64,000 nt of DNA from Schaedlerella arabinosiphila (GTDB lineage: Bacteria; Bacillota; Clostridia; Lachnospirales; Lachnospiraceae), in contig NZ_RHJS01000002.1 in NCBI RefSeq assembly GCF_003885045.1, forward strand, positions 2,604,001 to 2,668,000, in the 5' to 3' direction. Both the position numbers and the translations under genes were made by a program. The notes beneath the pieces are model-generated. The model was not told the DNA's origin. It saw only the letters and a list, made by a program, of their open reading frames with translations, and ran no database searches. Of the stretch, positions 25,002 through 35,323 are shown in pieces (the stretch's first letter is position 1; each line of letters begins with the position of its first letter).

Positions 25002-26450
25002 CTATTCTTTTGCATTCTTTTCTTCAATTATCATCATTCTTGTCATTATAAAAAACTTTCTTATATCATTCCTATATAAACTAGAAAACAAGCCAATCGC
25101 CAAAAAAGCCATTATAATTCCCCAAACTATCATCTCATATAGAAATAATCTCCATATAACAAAATATACCACAGTTCCTATAGTGACTATAACAAATCTT
25201 TTATAAATCACAATTTTATGAATTTTTAAAAGAACTATTAAGCATATAATATCTGCAAACAAATATCCTATTAATGTTCCTATAGCAGCTCCTTCAATTC
25301 CAATTTGAGGTATCAATGAAAAGTTAAGTACAATATTTGCAACTGCACCAAATGACAAAATAAGAACATTTGGCCATGATTTTTTCATAATTATAAATTG
25401 ATTTCCTGCAACTTGAAAAAGCATTTGTAATAACGGAGCAAGAAAAAGATATGGAGCAATTATATATCCTGCTAAATATTCATCTGTAAATACAGACTTA
25501 TATATCAAATAGGAAAATGCACATATTAAAACAAATACTGAAAATGAAATAATTCCTAAATATTCAAATATTCTGGAATTATTTTCCACCTGTCTTTCTT
25601 CTTTCATCGTAGAAAACGAAAAATATAACCATCCACCAGTAAATGCTGTATAAATCAAGTTGCTCACCTGACCTAGTTTGGAAGCAATAGCATAAAGTCC
25701 TACATCTTGAGTGCCTAATAAGTGTTGTATTATCAATCGATCTGCCGAATTATATATCCAATATACAAGAAAACTGGGCATTAATGGAACTGCAATTTTT
25801 AATAATGGTTTTATAAAATTCCAGTTAATATTACAGAAAGAAAACCATATTTTATTTCGACAAACAAAAAAAACTTCTATCATAATTGAAGTAATCAGGC
25901 TTGCTAAAGGCAAGGCTATAGCATAAAATCCAGATAATAACAACGGAATTGCTATGAAATATGCTATAATAGGTGATATTGTATTTACTAAAATAAAAAT
26001 TATACTTTCATTTTTTATTTTAGTTGGTGCGGCAACTATATTATTCGTAGAACCTATCAATACAGAAAATGCAGCTAAATATACAAGATATCTATATTGA
26101 ATATTATTATAAATCACGGTTGCTAGAATCTCATTAAATCCAATAATAAATACAAAAACGATTATACTAGTTATCGAAGTAATCAAAAGAGCGGTAGAGC
26201 ATATCTGTTTCCGATATTTTTCATCTTCTCTATCAAAAAACAACCGAAACATAGCATCATACATACCGAAAACTGACGTTGCTTGTCCAACTGATATTAA
26301 AGTCGTACTTAAATCATTAAGACCATAATAACTTGAATCAGGCATCATTCGAGTTATTATAGGAAGCATAATAAAAGGAATCATTTTTCCAATAATACTT
26401 CCAAATCCATATATAAAAATATTATCAATGAAAATCTTAAATTTTTTCAT
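25002..26450 (-). CDS. wzx: Wzx-type polysaccharide flippase
   Basis: The 482-residue protein is hydrophobic throughout with about 12-14 predicted membrane helices and the opening IFIYGFGSIIGKMIPFIMLPIITRMM typical of oligosaccharide-lipid flippases (MATE-like/MOP superfamily). It would flip undecaprenyl-linked repeat units to the outer face for the polymerase at 27511. It begins 2 bases after the glycosyltransferase gene at 26453. The DNA is notably AT-rich compared with the genes above 37 kb. Confidence 0.88.
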   Translation of the reverse strand: MKKFKIFIDNIFIYGFGSIIGKMIPFIMLPIITRMMPDSSYYGLNDLSTTLISVGQATSVFGMYDAMFRLFFDREDEKYRKQICSTALLITSITSIIVFVFIIGFNEILATVIYNNIQYRYLVYLAAFSVLIGSTNNIVAAPTKIKNESIIFILVNTISPIIAYFIAIPLLLSGFYAIALPLASLITSIMIEVFFVCRNKIWFSFCNINWNFIKPLLKIAVPLMPSFLVYWIYNSADRLIIQHLLGTQDVGLYAIASKLGQVSNLIYTAFTGGWLYFSFSTMKEERQVENNSRIFEYLGIISFSVFVLICAFSYLIYKSVFTDEYLAGYIIAPYLFLAPLLQMLFQVAGNQFIIMKKSWPNVLILSFGAVANIVLNFSLIPQIGIEGAAIGTLIGYLFADIICLIVLLKIHKIVIYKRFVIVTIGTVVYFVIWRLFLYEMIVWGIIMAFLAIGLFSSLYRNDIRKFFIMTRMMIIEEKNAKE

Positions 26451-26452
26451 CC

Positions 26453-27457
26453 TTATATTTCCTGTTCAATCTCTTTCAAAAATTTCATTGCATATTGATC
26501 AATCATCTCTAAATATTGAAGAGACCTTGTTGCATCATCTATTATCGCTTTTTTATAATACTGTCTTATTCTCTTACTGAAAAATTTTTGTCTAATTACC
26601 AGAAAATGATTAGTAGGTAAAAAAAAGGCAATCCAACGATTTCCATTAATCATCTGTTTTCTAAGCCACGCAAGATACTTATAAAACCAATTTTTTTCAT
26701 TAAAATAATATGTACATAATTTTTCTAAGTCTTTTTTTGCTGCAGATTTAATAATCAAATTATTTGTATGCGATATAGAATTTGGATTAATCCTATATAT
26801 CACATATGTATAATCCAAATATTTCATCTTAATTTTATATTTTTTAAAAAGTTGATATATCATTGGTTGATCTTCTATCAGCTTAAATTGATACACAAAA
26901 TCTAATATCTCTTTGTCTAATAATTCCTTTCGAAAAACTGTCGATGGTGCTTCTGTCAAACAGCCAGTAATTGTAAATGCCCGTCGCATAAACCATGGAC
27001 ACAGTCCATTAGATATATTAGTTTTATATTTATTATAATCTTTTTCAATATGATAACCGGATTCATAATTATCATAAAACGCCAAACAAGGTGCCGTGAC
27101 TAACTCATATTGACTAAGCTCTTTAATAACTTTTTTTAAACTCCTAAAACCGTATACATCGTCTCCAGCAAGCCAAAAAAAACGATCCGTTTTTAAATGT
27201 TTAAATGCATTCACAATATTTTTGCAAGTTCCTCTATTTTTACTATCTCCTAAAATAGACATCTCTGCAAAAAGTCCTCTATTTTTCTCTAACCATTTTT
27301 TGCATAAAGGCACCGTCTTATCTGATGACCCATCGTCAGAAATAATTATTGCAACCTTAATTCCTTTAAAATGATTATAAATCTGATATTTAATACTTTC
27401 CAAATGTAAGATTATAAACTGCTCATGATTATAAGTACACGTTATAAATGTAAACAC
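26453..27457 (-). CDS. Family 2 glycosyltransferase
   Basis: The 334-residue protein starts with a GT-A fold: FTFITCTYNHEQFIILHLES, IIISDDGSSDKT, and the metal-binding WLAGDDVYGF (DxD-type). A C-terminal amphipathic and basic region would sit on the membrane. It belongs to GT2; donor and acceptor are unknown. The likely start is a GTG, since no ATG lies nearby, with AAAGGTGG upstream at wide spacing. It is the last transferase gene before the flippase. Confidence 0.82.
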   Translation of the reverse strand: MFTFITCTYNHEQFIILHLESIKYQIYNHFKGIKVAIIISDDGSSDKTVPLCKKWLEKNRGLFAEMSILGDSKNRGTCKNIVNAFKHLKTDRFFWLAGDDVYGFRSLKKVIKELSQYELVTAPCLAFYDNYESGYHIEKDYNKYKTNISNGLCPWFMRRAFTITGCLTEAPSTVFRKELLDKEILDFVYQFKLIEDQPMIYQLFKKYKIKMKYLDYTYVIYRINPNSISHTNNLIIKSAAKKDLEKLCTYYFNEKNWFYKYLAWLRKQMINGNRWIAFFLPTNHFLVIRQKFFSKRIRQYYKKAIIDDATRSLQYLEMIDQYAMKFLKEIEQEI

Positions 27458-27510
27458 AAAATTTTTAATACCACCTTTCTATAATAAGAATATATACCGA
27501 TACTCAAATT

Positions 27511-28770
27511 CTAAAATATATCTGCACATTTTCTCCTAGAATACACGTGTCGAGTATCTTGCTTTACTTCTATCATCAACATGCAGGATAAAATAATAGT
27601 AAGTGGAGTTTTTGCCAAAAAAGGCTCTTTCATTTCTCCAATTATTATGACAACTAAAAAGAGTCGATAAATCCATTTACTATTTCTTGATTTTACCTTA
27701 TTAATTAATGAAAGATAAAAACTATAAATCAAGCTATAGTATAATAAACATCCCAAAACTCCTATTGATGTATATAACTGTATATATCCTGCATCATGGC
27801 TAATTATCAATCCGGACTTTGTTATTCCTCTTCTAAGTCCTGTACCCAAAAAAGTCTCAATTGTAAGCGGCGGGATGTTCATATTTCTAATGGCATTTAT
27901 AGTATTATCTTTACCAAACAAATCCCCTATCTCAGTAACCCATTGTACCCATCTCTGAAGCCCCCATGAATCAGGTGATATGTATATGTAAATGAGAACT
28001 GATATGAAAATAATCACACCACCTAGCACTATATAATATATTGTCTTATCTAATCTTCGAATCATATCTGCTATTACTATAAGTAATACAGCTCCACCGA
28101 AATATAGACCCGTTCTACCCATAAACAGAAGTGCAGATATAATGACCATCCACCCGATAATAATATTCTTCTTTTCCTTTTTTTCGTCCATATGATAGTA
28201 AAGATATATACCGCATATCAATCCTGCAAAAAGCACCATAGATCCTGCCGCTCCAGAAAGATCCACACCGATTGAACGCACGCCGCTATACACACCTTCA
28301 TATAATCGGCCATCTCCATATGAGAAGTGCTCGAAAACATACATCCTTACTGGAAGACTCGCTCGTCCAATAATTGTAATCGCCGCCTGAAGCAAAATCA
28401 CTCTCCACTGACAGCAAATAAATTCATCGACAGTCTCAAACATCCGCATCAAAAGAACTGGAAACCAAATCATATCAAGGAACAGAAACAACGGCTCTTT
28501 GATATTATATATTCCATCTGGCAATGAAGCATGTCCACCAAACCTTAGATTCAAAACAAACATCGCATATAGAAATAATATGCCTATTGCAGTCGTAACT
28601 AAATAGATATTTTTTAATATTCTTATTCTAATACCAGTGTGAATAAACAAAATAAATAACAACACAAACGCTATTTTTCGTAGAGATATAATTCCTACAA
28701 TTGGAACATTAAACTCCATACCAAAAAGTAAAAGAAATTGCAGATATTTATTATTTTTTTTTAATTTCAT
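27511..28770 (-). CDS. wzy: Wzy-type polysaccharide polymerase
   Basis: The 419-residue protein has about 10-12 membrane helices and a large loop around residues 270-330 with WGLQRWVQWVTEIGDLFG and TGLRRGITKSGLIISHDAGYIQL. This pattern, rather than sequence identity, is what defines O-antigen polymerase/ligase-like proteins. Its place between the DUF362 gene and the flippase supports the call. It would join flipped repeat units outside the membrane. Confidence 0.75.
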   Translation of the reverse strand: MKLKKNNKYLQFLLLFGMEFNVPIVGIISLRKIAFVLLFILFIHTGIRIRILKNIYLVTTAIGILFLYAMFVLNLRFGGHASLPDGIYNIKEPLFLFLDMIWFPVLLMRMFETVDEFICCQWRVILLQAAITIIGRASLPVRMYVFEHFSYGDGRLYEGVYSGVRSIGVDLSGAAGSMVLFAGLICGIYLYYHMDEKKEKKNIIIGWMVIISALLFMGRTGLYFGGAVLLIVIADMIRRLDKTIYYIVLGGVIIFISVLIYIYISPDSWGLQRWVQWVTEIGDLFGKDNTINAIRNMNIPPLTIETFLGTGLRRGITKSGLIISHDAGYIQLYTSIGVLGCLLYYSLIYSFYLSLINKVKSRNSKWIYRLFLVVIIIGEMKEPFLAKTPLTIILSCMLMIEVKQDTRHVYSRRKCADIF

Positions 28771-28820
28771 CTACATTTCCATCCATTCCTCATTCAATCT
28801 AGCTTCATATTGCCCACCGT

Positions 28821-30290
28821 TTATGTATCCCTCTCAATATGACCTTTCCATCCCAATGTTGGTTCGAATTTCAAAAAATCTCCCCATATAATATCAGATA
28901 CTTTCTTTTTATTAAAATCTATTTTATTCGATTTCAATATAATGTCTTCTGGATTCGTATTACCAATGGAATATAAATGTTTTTCATTTTTAATAACACA
29001 TTGTAATGTTGGAATCTTGCGTGGTTCAAACCCCATTAACTCACATACTACATAATCAAGATAGATTGGATTTTGACTTGCAATAATCATTCCAACCTCC
29101 TTGGGAGATGGAGCAACAGGTCCCTCTTTTTCACCCGAAATAATCATATCCGCAACATTCAGAATTTTTCTTTGTTCTGTCTTCTGCATTTTTCCTTCTT
29201 TATCTGCATATAAAACAATCTTATTTAAATCAGTTATTGTACGACTGATAGTATGATTTCCATACCAACTTCCTTCTGAATAATTACTTTTCTTCCGAAG
29301 TAATCTACAGACCGATACACCTATATCAAAAAATCTTGAATATCTATAATTATGTTCACTTATCGCCATATTTTTTTTATCAAGCAAAATTCCTTCTATC
29401 TTTTGTACCGATGAATATTTCCTATACTCATCCCCTCCGTGAGCAGAATCTCCTTCTGTATGATGCGGCAAATACTCTTTTCTAACATTGATACCCACAA
29501 AATTCTTTAAAGCCGCTGTGAAGCCCGCTTTTCTATGAGTTTTAGGTTTTGGCATGTTAATTATCACATCTGCATTTAACACAGTTTTTGAAATAAAATA
29601 TTCTTGAACAGCTCCATTATGATGTTGTGGAAGAATTCTTGGATCATAGCTGGTAACACGTAAACGTTGAGAAGTGTTCTCATCAATCCCATAAAATTCA
29701 CTATTGATCCCCAGATCCACCACACATCCTATAGAACTATCAATTATTTTTTCCTCTCTGATCCCTTTTCTCTGTGTTGAAATCAATCCTCTAAAATCCA
29801 CAAGTGAAATGTCAATATCTTTTTTTTGATAATACCGTATCATATCATCATATCCGCTGTCTTTACACAGCTTCGTAAAATCACATGACTGCATCGGTGC
29901 ATCCCCGATTACAATTTTTCCTGTTCCATTTAAAGCAATGCATATATAATCAACAATAGCTGCAACCACACTCGGCTGTGTATAAAGGCATAAAGTCCCC
30001 CCTGTATTATTATGATTGATGTCCATCACCATATTCGGTTTGATTAAAACATTATCTCCCTGGTGTATGATATCACCTAATGGATTCCAATTTTTGCTGC
30101 CATACTGATCAACATCTAATTCAAGCATATACAAGGTATTTCGAACAGCATCGTAAATCTCATTGCTTTTTTTAGATATTTCCGAAAATGGATATTCCGG
30201 GTAAAACTGAGATGGACGAAATAGTGTACTTGAATCTGGATACGTTATTTTTTTTACATGACTGATTGTAACTATATTACTATTTATCAA
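28821..30290 (-). CDS. DUF362-domain protein in capsule operon
   Basis: The 489-residue soluble protein shows the DUF362 hallmarks: VLIKPNMVM, a Pro-Ser-Val segment (TQPSVVAAIVDYI), IVIGDAP, a conserved PKPKTHRKAGFTAALKNF (here listed in two adjacent parts of 9 residues) and LDYVVCELMGF. No ferredoxin cysteine motif is present, although some DUF362 proteins carry one. The start is TTG with AGAGGA 7 bases upstream. Molecular function is not established. It lies 17 bases downstream of the CapK-like gene, and this pair may act together. Confidence 0.8.
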   Translation of the reverse strand: MINSNIVTISHVKKITYPDSSTLFRPSQFYPEYPFSEISKKSNEIYDAVRNTLYMLELDVDQYGSKNWNPLGDIIHQGDNVLIKPNMVMDINHNNTGGTLCLYTQPSVVAAIVDYICIALNGTGKIVIGDAPMQSCDFTKLCKDSGYDDMIRYYQKKDIDISLVDFRGLISTQRKGIREEKIIDSSIGCVVDLGINSEFYGIDENTSQRLRVTSYDPRILPQHHNGAVQEYFISKTVLNADVIINMPKPKTHRKAGFTAALKNFVGINVRKEYLPHHTEGDSAHGGDEYRKYSSVQKIEGILLDKKNMAISEHNYRYSRFFDIGVSVCRLLRKKSNYSEGSWYGNHTISRTITDLNKIVLYADKEGKMQKTEQRKILNVADMIISGEKEGPVAPSPKEVGMIIASQNPIYLDYVVCELMGFEPRKIPTLQCVIKNEKHLYSIGNTNPEDIILKSNKIDFNKKKVSDIIWGDFLKFEPTLGWKGHIERDT

Positions 30291-30307
30291 TGCCTATTCC
30301 TCTTCTT

Positions 30308-31711
30308 TCAGATTTCTGATATTGTATAAATAAATTTCCCAGATGGAGAGGGTTCGATATTTTGTTCATAGAAAAATTCTACATTACAATCTTCTCCCAT
30401 AACAAGTTGTATACACTTTTCAATTTCTACAATATCTTCCTTATTTTTTTCTACATCTCTACTCACTATATGTATCTCTATTCTATTAAAACTTTTCTGA
30501 ACTACTTGAAATTTTTTAATCCATTCCTTTCCATAGAATAGATGTGTAAAATACTCTCCATCCACTTTCTTTCCAGATGCAGTTTTGAATATATTGACAG
30601 TTCTTCCTGTCACATTCTTCAAAGTCGTAGTATGTCTTTTACATGAACAGTTTATATTTTCTCCAAGAGTCCCCATATCCCCAATCTGATATCTAATGAT
30701 TGGCATTGCACGATCTAATAAATTTGTAACGATAATTTGGCCCTCTTCTCCCTTTTCAGTCTGTTCATAATTATCATCTAATATTTCTACATAATTGGAG
30801 AACATATTTATATGTAAGGTTCCCTCTTCTTTGCAGCCAATAGCAATCCCTCCTACTTCCCTTGAACCATATTGGTTGCAAACAGGACAGTGAAAAACTT
30901 TTTCAATATACTCTTTCCAATCACTATATAAAGTTCCTGCGCTTACGATTATTCCTGTTGGTGAAAAAATGTTTATTCGATTTCGTTCAATATATTGAGC
31001 TATTTCATAAATAGACTGTACATATGCTCGGATAACCTTTGGTTTCCATGTATTAATAATCTCGACACATTTTTTGAAATCGTTTTCATCCATTGAAAAT
31101 GAGTTAATCATCCTGTATCTCAGGGCATATTTGCCCACAAGTGCTTTTATTCCTTGGCTGCCTTGTATTATATCTCTTTCTGAGCCCCATATTATTAAAT
31201 ACTTATCTCCTAAATCATATCCTGCATATGTCATAAAATATGCTGAATCGTCGAATTGTAAGCGTCTCTTGTCCTGTCGAAAGGCTACCGGCTCACCCGT
31301 AGACCCCCCCGATGTGTTGATATAGTAAGGAGTCTGTTCGTCACTATATAGCAGGCTGCCCTTTGTTCGAATAATATCCTTTGTGAGAATAGGAAATTGT
31401 ATTATATCTTGTTCTACAGTTTCTTCGCTCAGATGAATATCCTTGGCTAATTCTTTATAAAACGGAACATGATTCAATGCGTACAAAAGTGTTTCATACA
31501 ATAAATGATTTCTTTCCTTGATATTATGATCATAGTTTTTGAATGTTTTTTTTATCCTATCTTCATATATATTTTTATACGACAGTCCCCTCCCTTGTAT
31601 CATTCTAACTATAGGAATTGTTCCATATTTGCATATTCCCTTAATTATGTCCATATTTTTCACCACCACACATATTAATACCTTTGGCATAGTTAATATT
31701 TCTGTATTCAC
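30308..31711 (-). CDS. CapK/PaaK-like adenylate-forming protein
   Basis: The 467-residue protein belongs to the phenylacetate-CoA ligase (CapK) group: the ATP-binding loop YINTSGGSTGEPVAF, then YGSREVGGIA, and IIVTNLLDRAMPIIRYQIGD. Members of this group in capsule loci have no firmly assigned substrate; activation of an acyl group for glycan decoration is a plausible inference. The listed start is a GTG; an ATG at 31654 is an alternative and I cannot decide. Cysteines in the C-terminal third (INCSCKRHTTT) could bind metal. Confidence 0.83.
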   Translation of the reverse strand: MNTEILTMPKVLICVVVKNMDIIKGICKYGTIPIVRMIQGRGLSYKNIYEDRIKKTFKNYDHNIKERNHLLYETLLYALNHVPFYKELAKDIHLSEETVEQDIIQFPILTKDIIRTKGSLLYSDEQTPYYINTSGGSTGEPVAFRQDKRRLQFDDSAYFMTYAGYDLGDKYLIIWGSERDIIQGSQGIKALVGKYALRYRMINSFSMDENDFKKCVEIINTWKPKVIRAYVQSIYEIAQYIERNRINIFSPTGIIVSAGTLYSDWKEYIEKVFHCPVCNQYGSREVGGIAIGCKEEGTLHINMFSNYVEILDDNYEQTEKGEEGQIIVTNLLDRAMPIIRYQIGDMGTLGENINCSCKRHTTTLKNVTGRTVNIFKTASGKKVDGEYFTHLFYGKEWIKKFQVVQKSFNRIEIHIVSRDVEKNKEDIVEIEKCIQLVMGEDCNVEFFYEQNIEPSPSGKFIYTISEI

Positions 31712-31748
31712 TATGTTCTGTTTATAATCAGTATCTATATAACTGTCC

Positions 31749-32843
31749 CTAGATTTTCATGTCCTTGCCTTCTTTGTATATCTCACGGGCATACATTAAA
31801 TAATCATCCACGATTTTATCTTCGGAGTATATTTCGGTAATCTTTCTTGCTTCCTGCATTATTTTCATTCTCATCTCCTTGTTATTTATTAATTCTAAAA
31901 TCCGATCCGCCATAATTACATCATTACTAACTGGAACGAGATATCCGTTATATCCGTCCTGAATCAAATCAGAAGGTCCAAATCTGCAATCTGTTGCCAC
32001 ACAAGCTAATCCTCCCGCCATGGCTTCTATGAGTGCATTAGGCATCCCTTCTGCCTTACTGGAGAAAACAAAGATATCGTACTTATTTAATTCTTCTGAA
32101 ATATTGGTCACAAATCCTTCAAATATAATATTGTCTTTTACATTCAGCATTTCTGCCAATGTGATCAGCGCAGTTTTCCTCGGCCCTTCTCCATAGATAT
32201 GTAGTTTTACTTCTGGCTTATTACGCAAAATCCTAGCCATAGCTTTAATGACTGTCTCAAAATCTTTATCCTCATGCAATCTCCCTACCGAACATATATC
32301 CATCTGATCTATGTTTGCTTCATGTATGCCACAATTATCAGGTGCGATATTCCCTATGACTACACTTTTTCGTTTTAACCATTCCGGATAACAATCTCTG
32401 GCTCCTTTTGTTTGAAACACAAAACCGTCGCACATACGTAAAAAAGGATTAACAATCGCCCTATAATGCCACGGAATATTTCCAGGATTTGTTCTCTGAG
32501 AACCAATGATTTTGCAGCTATGTCCCAATCCAATATTTGCTATGATAGCGAATGGCAAGGTAGTTATTATATAGCAGAATACCACATCCGGATGATTGTT
32601 TTTAATATACTTTCGAATCGCCAAAATCTGAACTAGTTTCCGAACCTGTTTGCCCTTAATATCTCCATAACAAAAATCATGAATGCTAACCCTTTCATCA
32701 ATATCGTAGGATATATTTGTACTATCAAATAGGAGTAGGATATCAACGCTCACTCCCTTATTAACAAAAGCGTTTGATAATCTTGATACCATCCTCTCTG
32801 CGCCACCGCCTCTTAAACTGAAGATAACAAATGCAATTTTCAT
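31749..32843 (-). CDS. Family 4 glycosyltransferase
   Basis: The 364-residue GT-B enzyme opens with KIAFVIFSLRGGGAERMVSRL and has the GT4 donor-site pattern VGRLHEDKDFETVIKA and FVFSSKAEGMPNALIEAMAGG (E-x7-E). It transfers a sugar from a nucleotide donor to the lipid-linked repeat unit on the cytoplasmic side. The C-terminal half is closest in style to GalNAc/GlcNAc transferases, but the donor is not determinable. Confidence 0.87.
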   Translation of the reverse strand: MKIAFVIFSLRGGGAERMVSRLSNAFVNKGVSVDILLLFDSTNISYDIDERVSIHDFCYGDIKGKQVRKLVQILAIRKYIKNNHPDVVFCYIITTLPFAIIANIGLGHSCKIIGSQRTNPGNIPWHYRAIVNPFLRMCDGFVFQTKGARDCYPEWLKRKSVVIGNIAPDNCGIHEANIDQMDICSVGRLHEDKDFETVIKAMARILRNKPEVKLHIYGEGPRKTALITLAEMLNVKDNIIFEGFVTNISEELNKYDIFVFSSKAEGMPNALIEAMAGGLACVATDCRFGPSDLIQDGYNGYLVPVSNDVIMADRILELINNKEMRMKIMQEARKITEIYSEDKIVDDYLMYAREIYKEGKDMKI

Positions 32844-32969
32844 ACCAGCACTCTTTCCCCTTCTGTCTCTTGCAGCAAGAAGACAATCTTTGTTTTCTAC
32901 TTGACCGCAATATCAAAAATGACATTGTGGCAATGTTCTTCCTAGATGCCCATTGTACATCCATGTCGT

Positions 32970-33983
32970 TTACAGCTTCTCCCTGTACCAGTCAATAGCC
33001 GCCTTTATTCCTCTTTCAAATGACCATTCCGGATCGTATCCAAGCATTTCCTTTGCTTTTGATATATCTGCATTAGAATGCTTAATATCCCCCGCCCGAT
33101 CTGGTCCAAAGTTCGGTTCAAGGTGTTTGCTTTCTTTGTCCTTGATTCCCAATGCATCTACTAACCCGTAATAGATGTCCAGTAAATATTCTCTGCCCCC
33201 ATATGCAATGTTATAGGCTTCGCCTGCAGCTTTATGTTCCGCAAGACATGCCTTCAAATTTGCCTCAATCACATTCTCTATATATGTGAAGTCCCGGCTC
33301 TGCTTACCATCTCCATTTATGGTTGGAGTTTCTCCGTTTATAAGCTGCTTGATAAACTTTGGAATAACTGCAGCATATGCTCCATCGGGGTCTTGCCGAC
33401 GTCCAAATACATTAAAATACCGCAATCCATATGTATCTAATCCATAGTGTTTTGTGTATTGCTTTGCCCATTCTTCATCGGTCCGTTTACTTACTGCATA
33501 AGGAGACAGCAGATTCCCCTCTCGTCCCTCTCTCTTGGGGAGGTTCGGCTCATCGCCGTAAACACTGGAGCTTGACGCATAAACAAATTTCTTCACACCA
33601 TTTTGTCTTGACGCCTCCAGCATATTCAATGTTCCTGTAATATTATTGGCGCAATAAAAAAGCGGCATTTCAATCGATCTCGGCACCGATCCCCATGCTG
33701 CTTGATTTAATACATAATTCACACCTCTGCACGCATCCATGCATGTTTGAAAGTCTTTGATGTCGCCTTTCATAAATTCATAATTCGGATTATCGAAAAA
33801 TAAATCTACATTCTCCTGCTTTCCTGTGGACAGGTCATCCAGACATCTGACCTTATATCCAAGATTGAGAACAGCTTCACAAAGGTTAGAACCAATGAAT
33901 CCTGCTCCTCCGGTTACAAGGAAAAGGCTATTGTCAGGAAATTTCAGATTACTATAACTCATTTTATAATCTCCAATACTCAT
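32970..33983 (-). CDS. wbpP: UDP-N-acetylhexosamine(-uronate) 4-epimerase, WbpP/TviC-like
   Basis: The 337-residue short-chain dehydrogenase/reductase has TGGAGFIG (residues 24-31), the catalytic SSSSVYGD (137-144) and YAVSK (Y162, K166). DQAAWGSVPRSIEMP-type and GLRYFNVFGRRQDPDGAYAAVIPKF segments match WbpP/TviC, which interconvert UDP-GlcNAc/GalNAc or their uronic acids. It overlaps the dehydrogenase gene by 20 bases, as in the Vi-antigen pair TviB/TviC. Predicted product: UDP-GalNAcA together with its partner. Confidence 0.88.
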   Translation of the reverse strand: MSIGDYKMSYSNLKFPDNSLFLVTGGAGFIGSNLCEAVLNLGYKVRCLDDLSTGKQENVDLFFDNPNYEFMKGDIKDFQTCMDACRGVNYVLNQAAWGSVPRSIEMPLFYCANNITGTLNMLEASRQNGVKKFVYASSSSVYGDEPNLPKREGREGNLLSPYAVSKRTDEEWAKQYTKHYGLDTYGLRYFNVFGRRQDPDGAYAAVIPKFIKQLINGETPTINGDGKQSRDFTYIENVIEANLKACLAEHKAAGEAYNIAYGGREYLLDIYYGLVDALGIKDKESKHLEPNFGPDRAGDIKHSNADISKAKEMLGYDPEWSFERGIKAAIDWYREKL

Positions 33984-35274
33984 ATCCAGTAGTTTCGTAC
34001 TCTTTACGGTTTAAAACACCCTTAATATCAAGCAGAACTTTCTTTCCTCTGCCAAACAGCTTATCGATACTGTCCATTTGCAAATTCTCAAATTCTTTGT
34101 GGGCTACTGCAAGGATAACTGCATCCATATCTTTGATACAACTGATCTCTGTAAATTCCACGCCATAAAGCTTCTTTGCCTCTTCCGCATCAGCTTCAGG
34201 GTCTGCAATCACCGGATCAATACCGTATTCTTTCAGTTCATGAACAATATCAATGATCTTCGTATTTCTTGTATCCGGGCAATTTTCTTTGAATGTAAAA
34301 CCTAAAATTGCAATTTTAGCATTTCTCACAGCCTTATCGACCTTAATCAGGTTCTTCACACAATTTTCGGCTACATATTTCCCCATATCATCATTAATAC
34401 GGCGGCCAGAAAGGATAATCTGACTGTGATAACCGAGTTCTTCTGCTTTATAGGTTAAATAATATGGATCAACACCGATACAATGGCCGCCGACAAGTCC
34501 CGGATAGAAGTTTAAAAAATTCCATTTAGTACCTGCAGCGTTAAGTACTGCCTGCGTATCAATCCCCATTTTATTAAATATTATGGATAATTCATTCATG
34601 AAAGCTATATTGATATCACGCTGGGAGTTTTCTATAACCTTGGCTGCTTCTGCGACCTTGATGCTCTCTGCCCTGTGTACGCCTGCTTCAACAACGAGCT
34701 CATATACTTTTGCAACCGTATCCAGCGTTTCTTCATCCATACCAGACACAATCTTTTTTATTGTTTCAAGCCTATGTATCCTGTCGCCAGGATTGATACG
34801 CTCCGGGCTATATCCAATTTTAAAATCCACACCACATTTTAGACCTGATTCCTTTTCCAAAATCGGCACGCATACTTCTTCCGTAACACCTGGATAAACT
34901 GTACTTTCAAATACAACCACAGATCCTTTTACGAGATTCCTCCCAAGAATAGACGATGCTCCTTTTACTGGGGAGAGATCCGGTGTGTGATCCTCGTTGA
35001 CCGGTGTCGGAACCGCTACAATATGGAATTTTGCCTCACGAAGCTCCGATTCATTTGATGTGAAATGGACCGTCGTATTTTGTATCGCCTCATCTCCAAC
35101 TTCTTTTGTGGGATCAACACCACTTTTATATAAATCAATCTTTGCCGTATTTAAGTCAAAACCAATAACCTCTATTTTCTTTGCAAAAGCAACTGCTATA
35201 GGCATTCCAACATATCCGAGTCCAATTAATGACAGCTTTTCTTCACGATTTACAATTTTTTCATACAATCCCAT
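33964..35274 (-). CDS. wbpO: UDP-N-acetylhexosamine 6-dehydrogenase, WbpO/TviB-like
   Basis: The 436-residue enzyme has GLGYVG at 18-23 and the catalytic cysteine C265 in VGGHCIGVDPYY. The KWNFLNFYPGL segment just before it is characteristic of the WbpO/TviB group that oxidises UDP-GlcNAc or UDP-GalNAc to the uronic acid with NAD+. The ATG at 35274 is chosen because AAAGGAG precedes it by 9 bases; the upstream alternative is a TTG without a site. It is coupled to the epimerase gene. It is distinct from the UDP-glucose dehydrogenase at 16271. Confidence 0.9.
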   Translation of the reverse strand: MGLYEKIVNREEKLSLIGLGYVGMPIAVAFAKKIEVIGFDLNTAKIDLYKSGVDPTKEVGDEAIQNTTVHFTSNESELREAKFHIVAVPTPVNEDHTPDLSPVKGASSILGRNLVKGSVVVFESTVYPGVTEEVCVPILEKESGLKCGVDFKIGYSPERINPGDRIHRLETIKKIVSGMDEETLDTVAKVYELVVEAGVHRAESIKVAEAAKVIENSQRDINIAFMNELSIIFNKMGIDTQAVLNAAGTKWNFLNFYPGLVGGHCIGVDPYYLTYKAEELGYHSQIILSGRRINDDMGKYVAENCVKNLIKVDKAVRNAKIAILGFTFKENCPDTRNTKIIDIVHELKEYGIDPVIADPEADAEEAKKLYGVEFTEISCIKDMDAVILAVAHKEFENLQMDSIDKLFGRGKKVLLDIKGVLNRKEYETTGYEYWRL

Positions 35275-35323
35275 ACCCTTATGCTCCTTTAGTTTTGTCA
35301 AAATATATTTGCTGCTTTTGACA

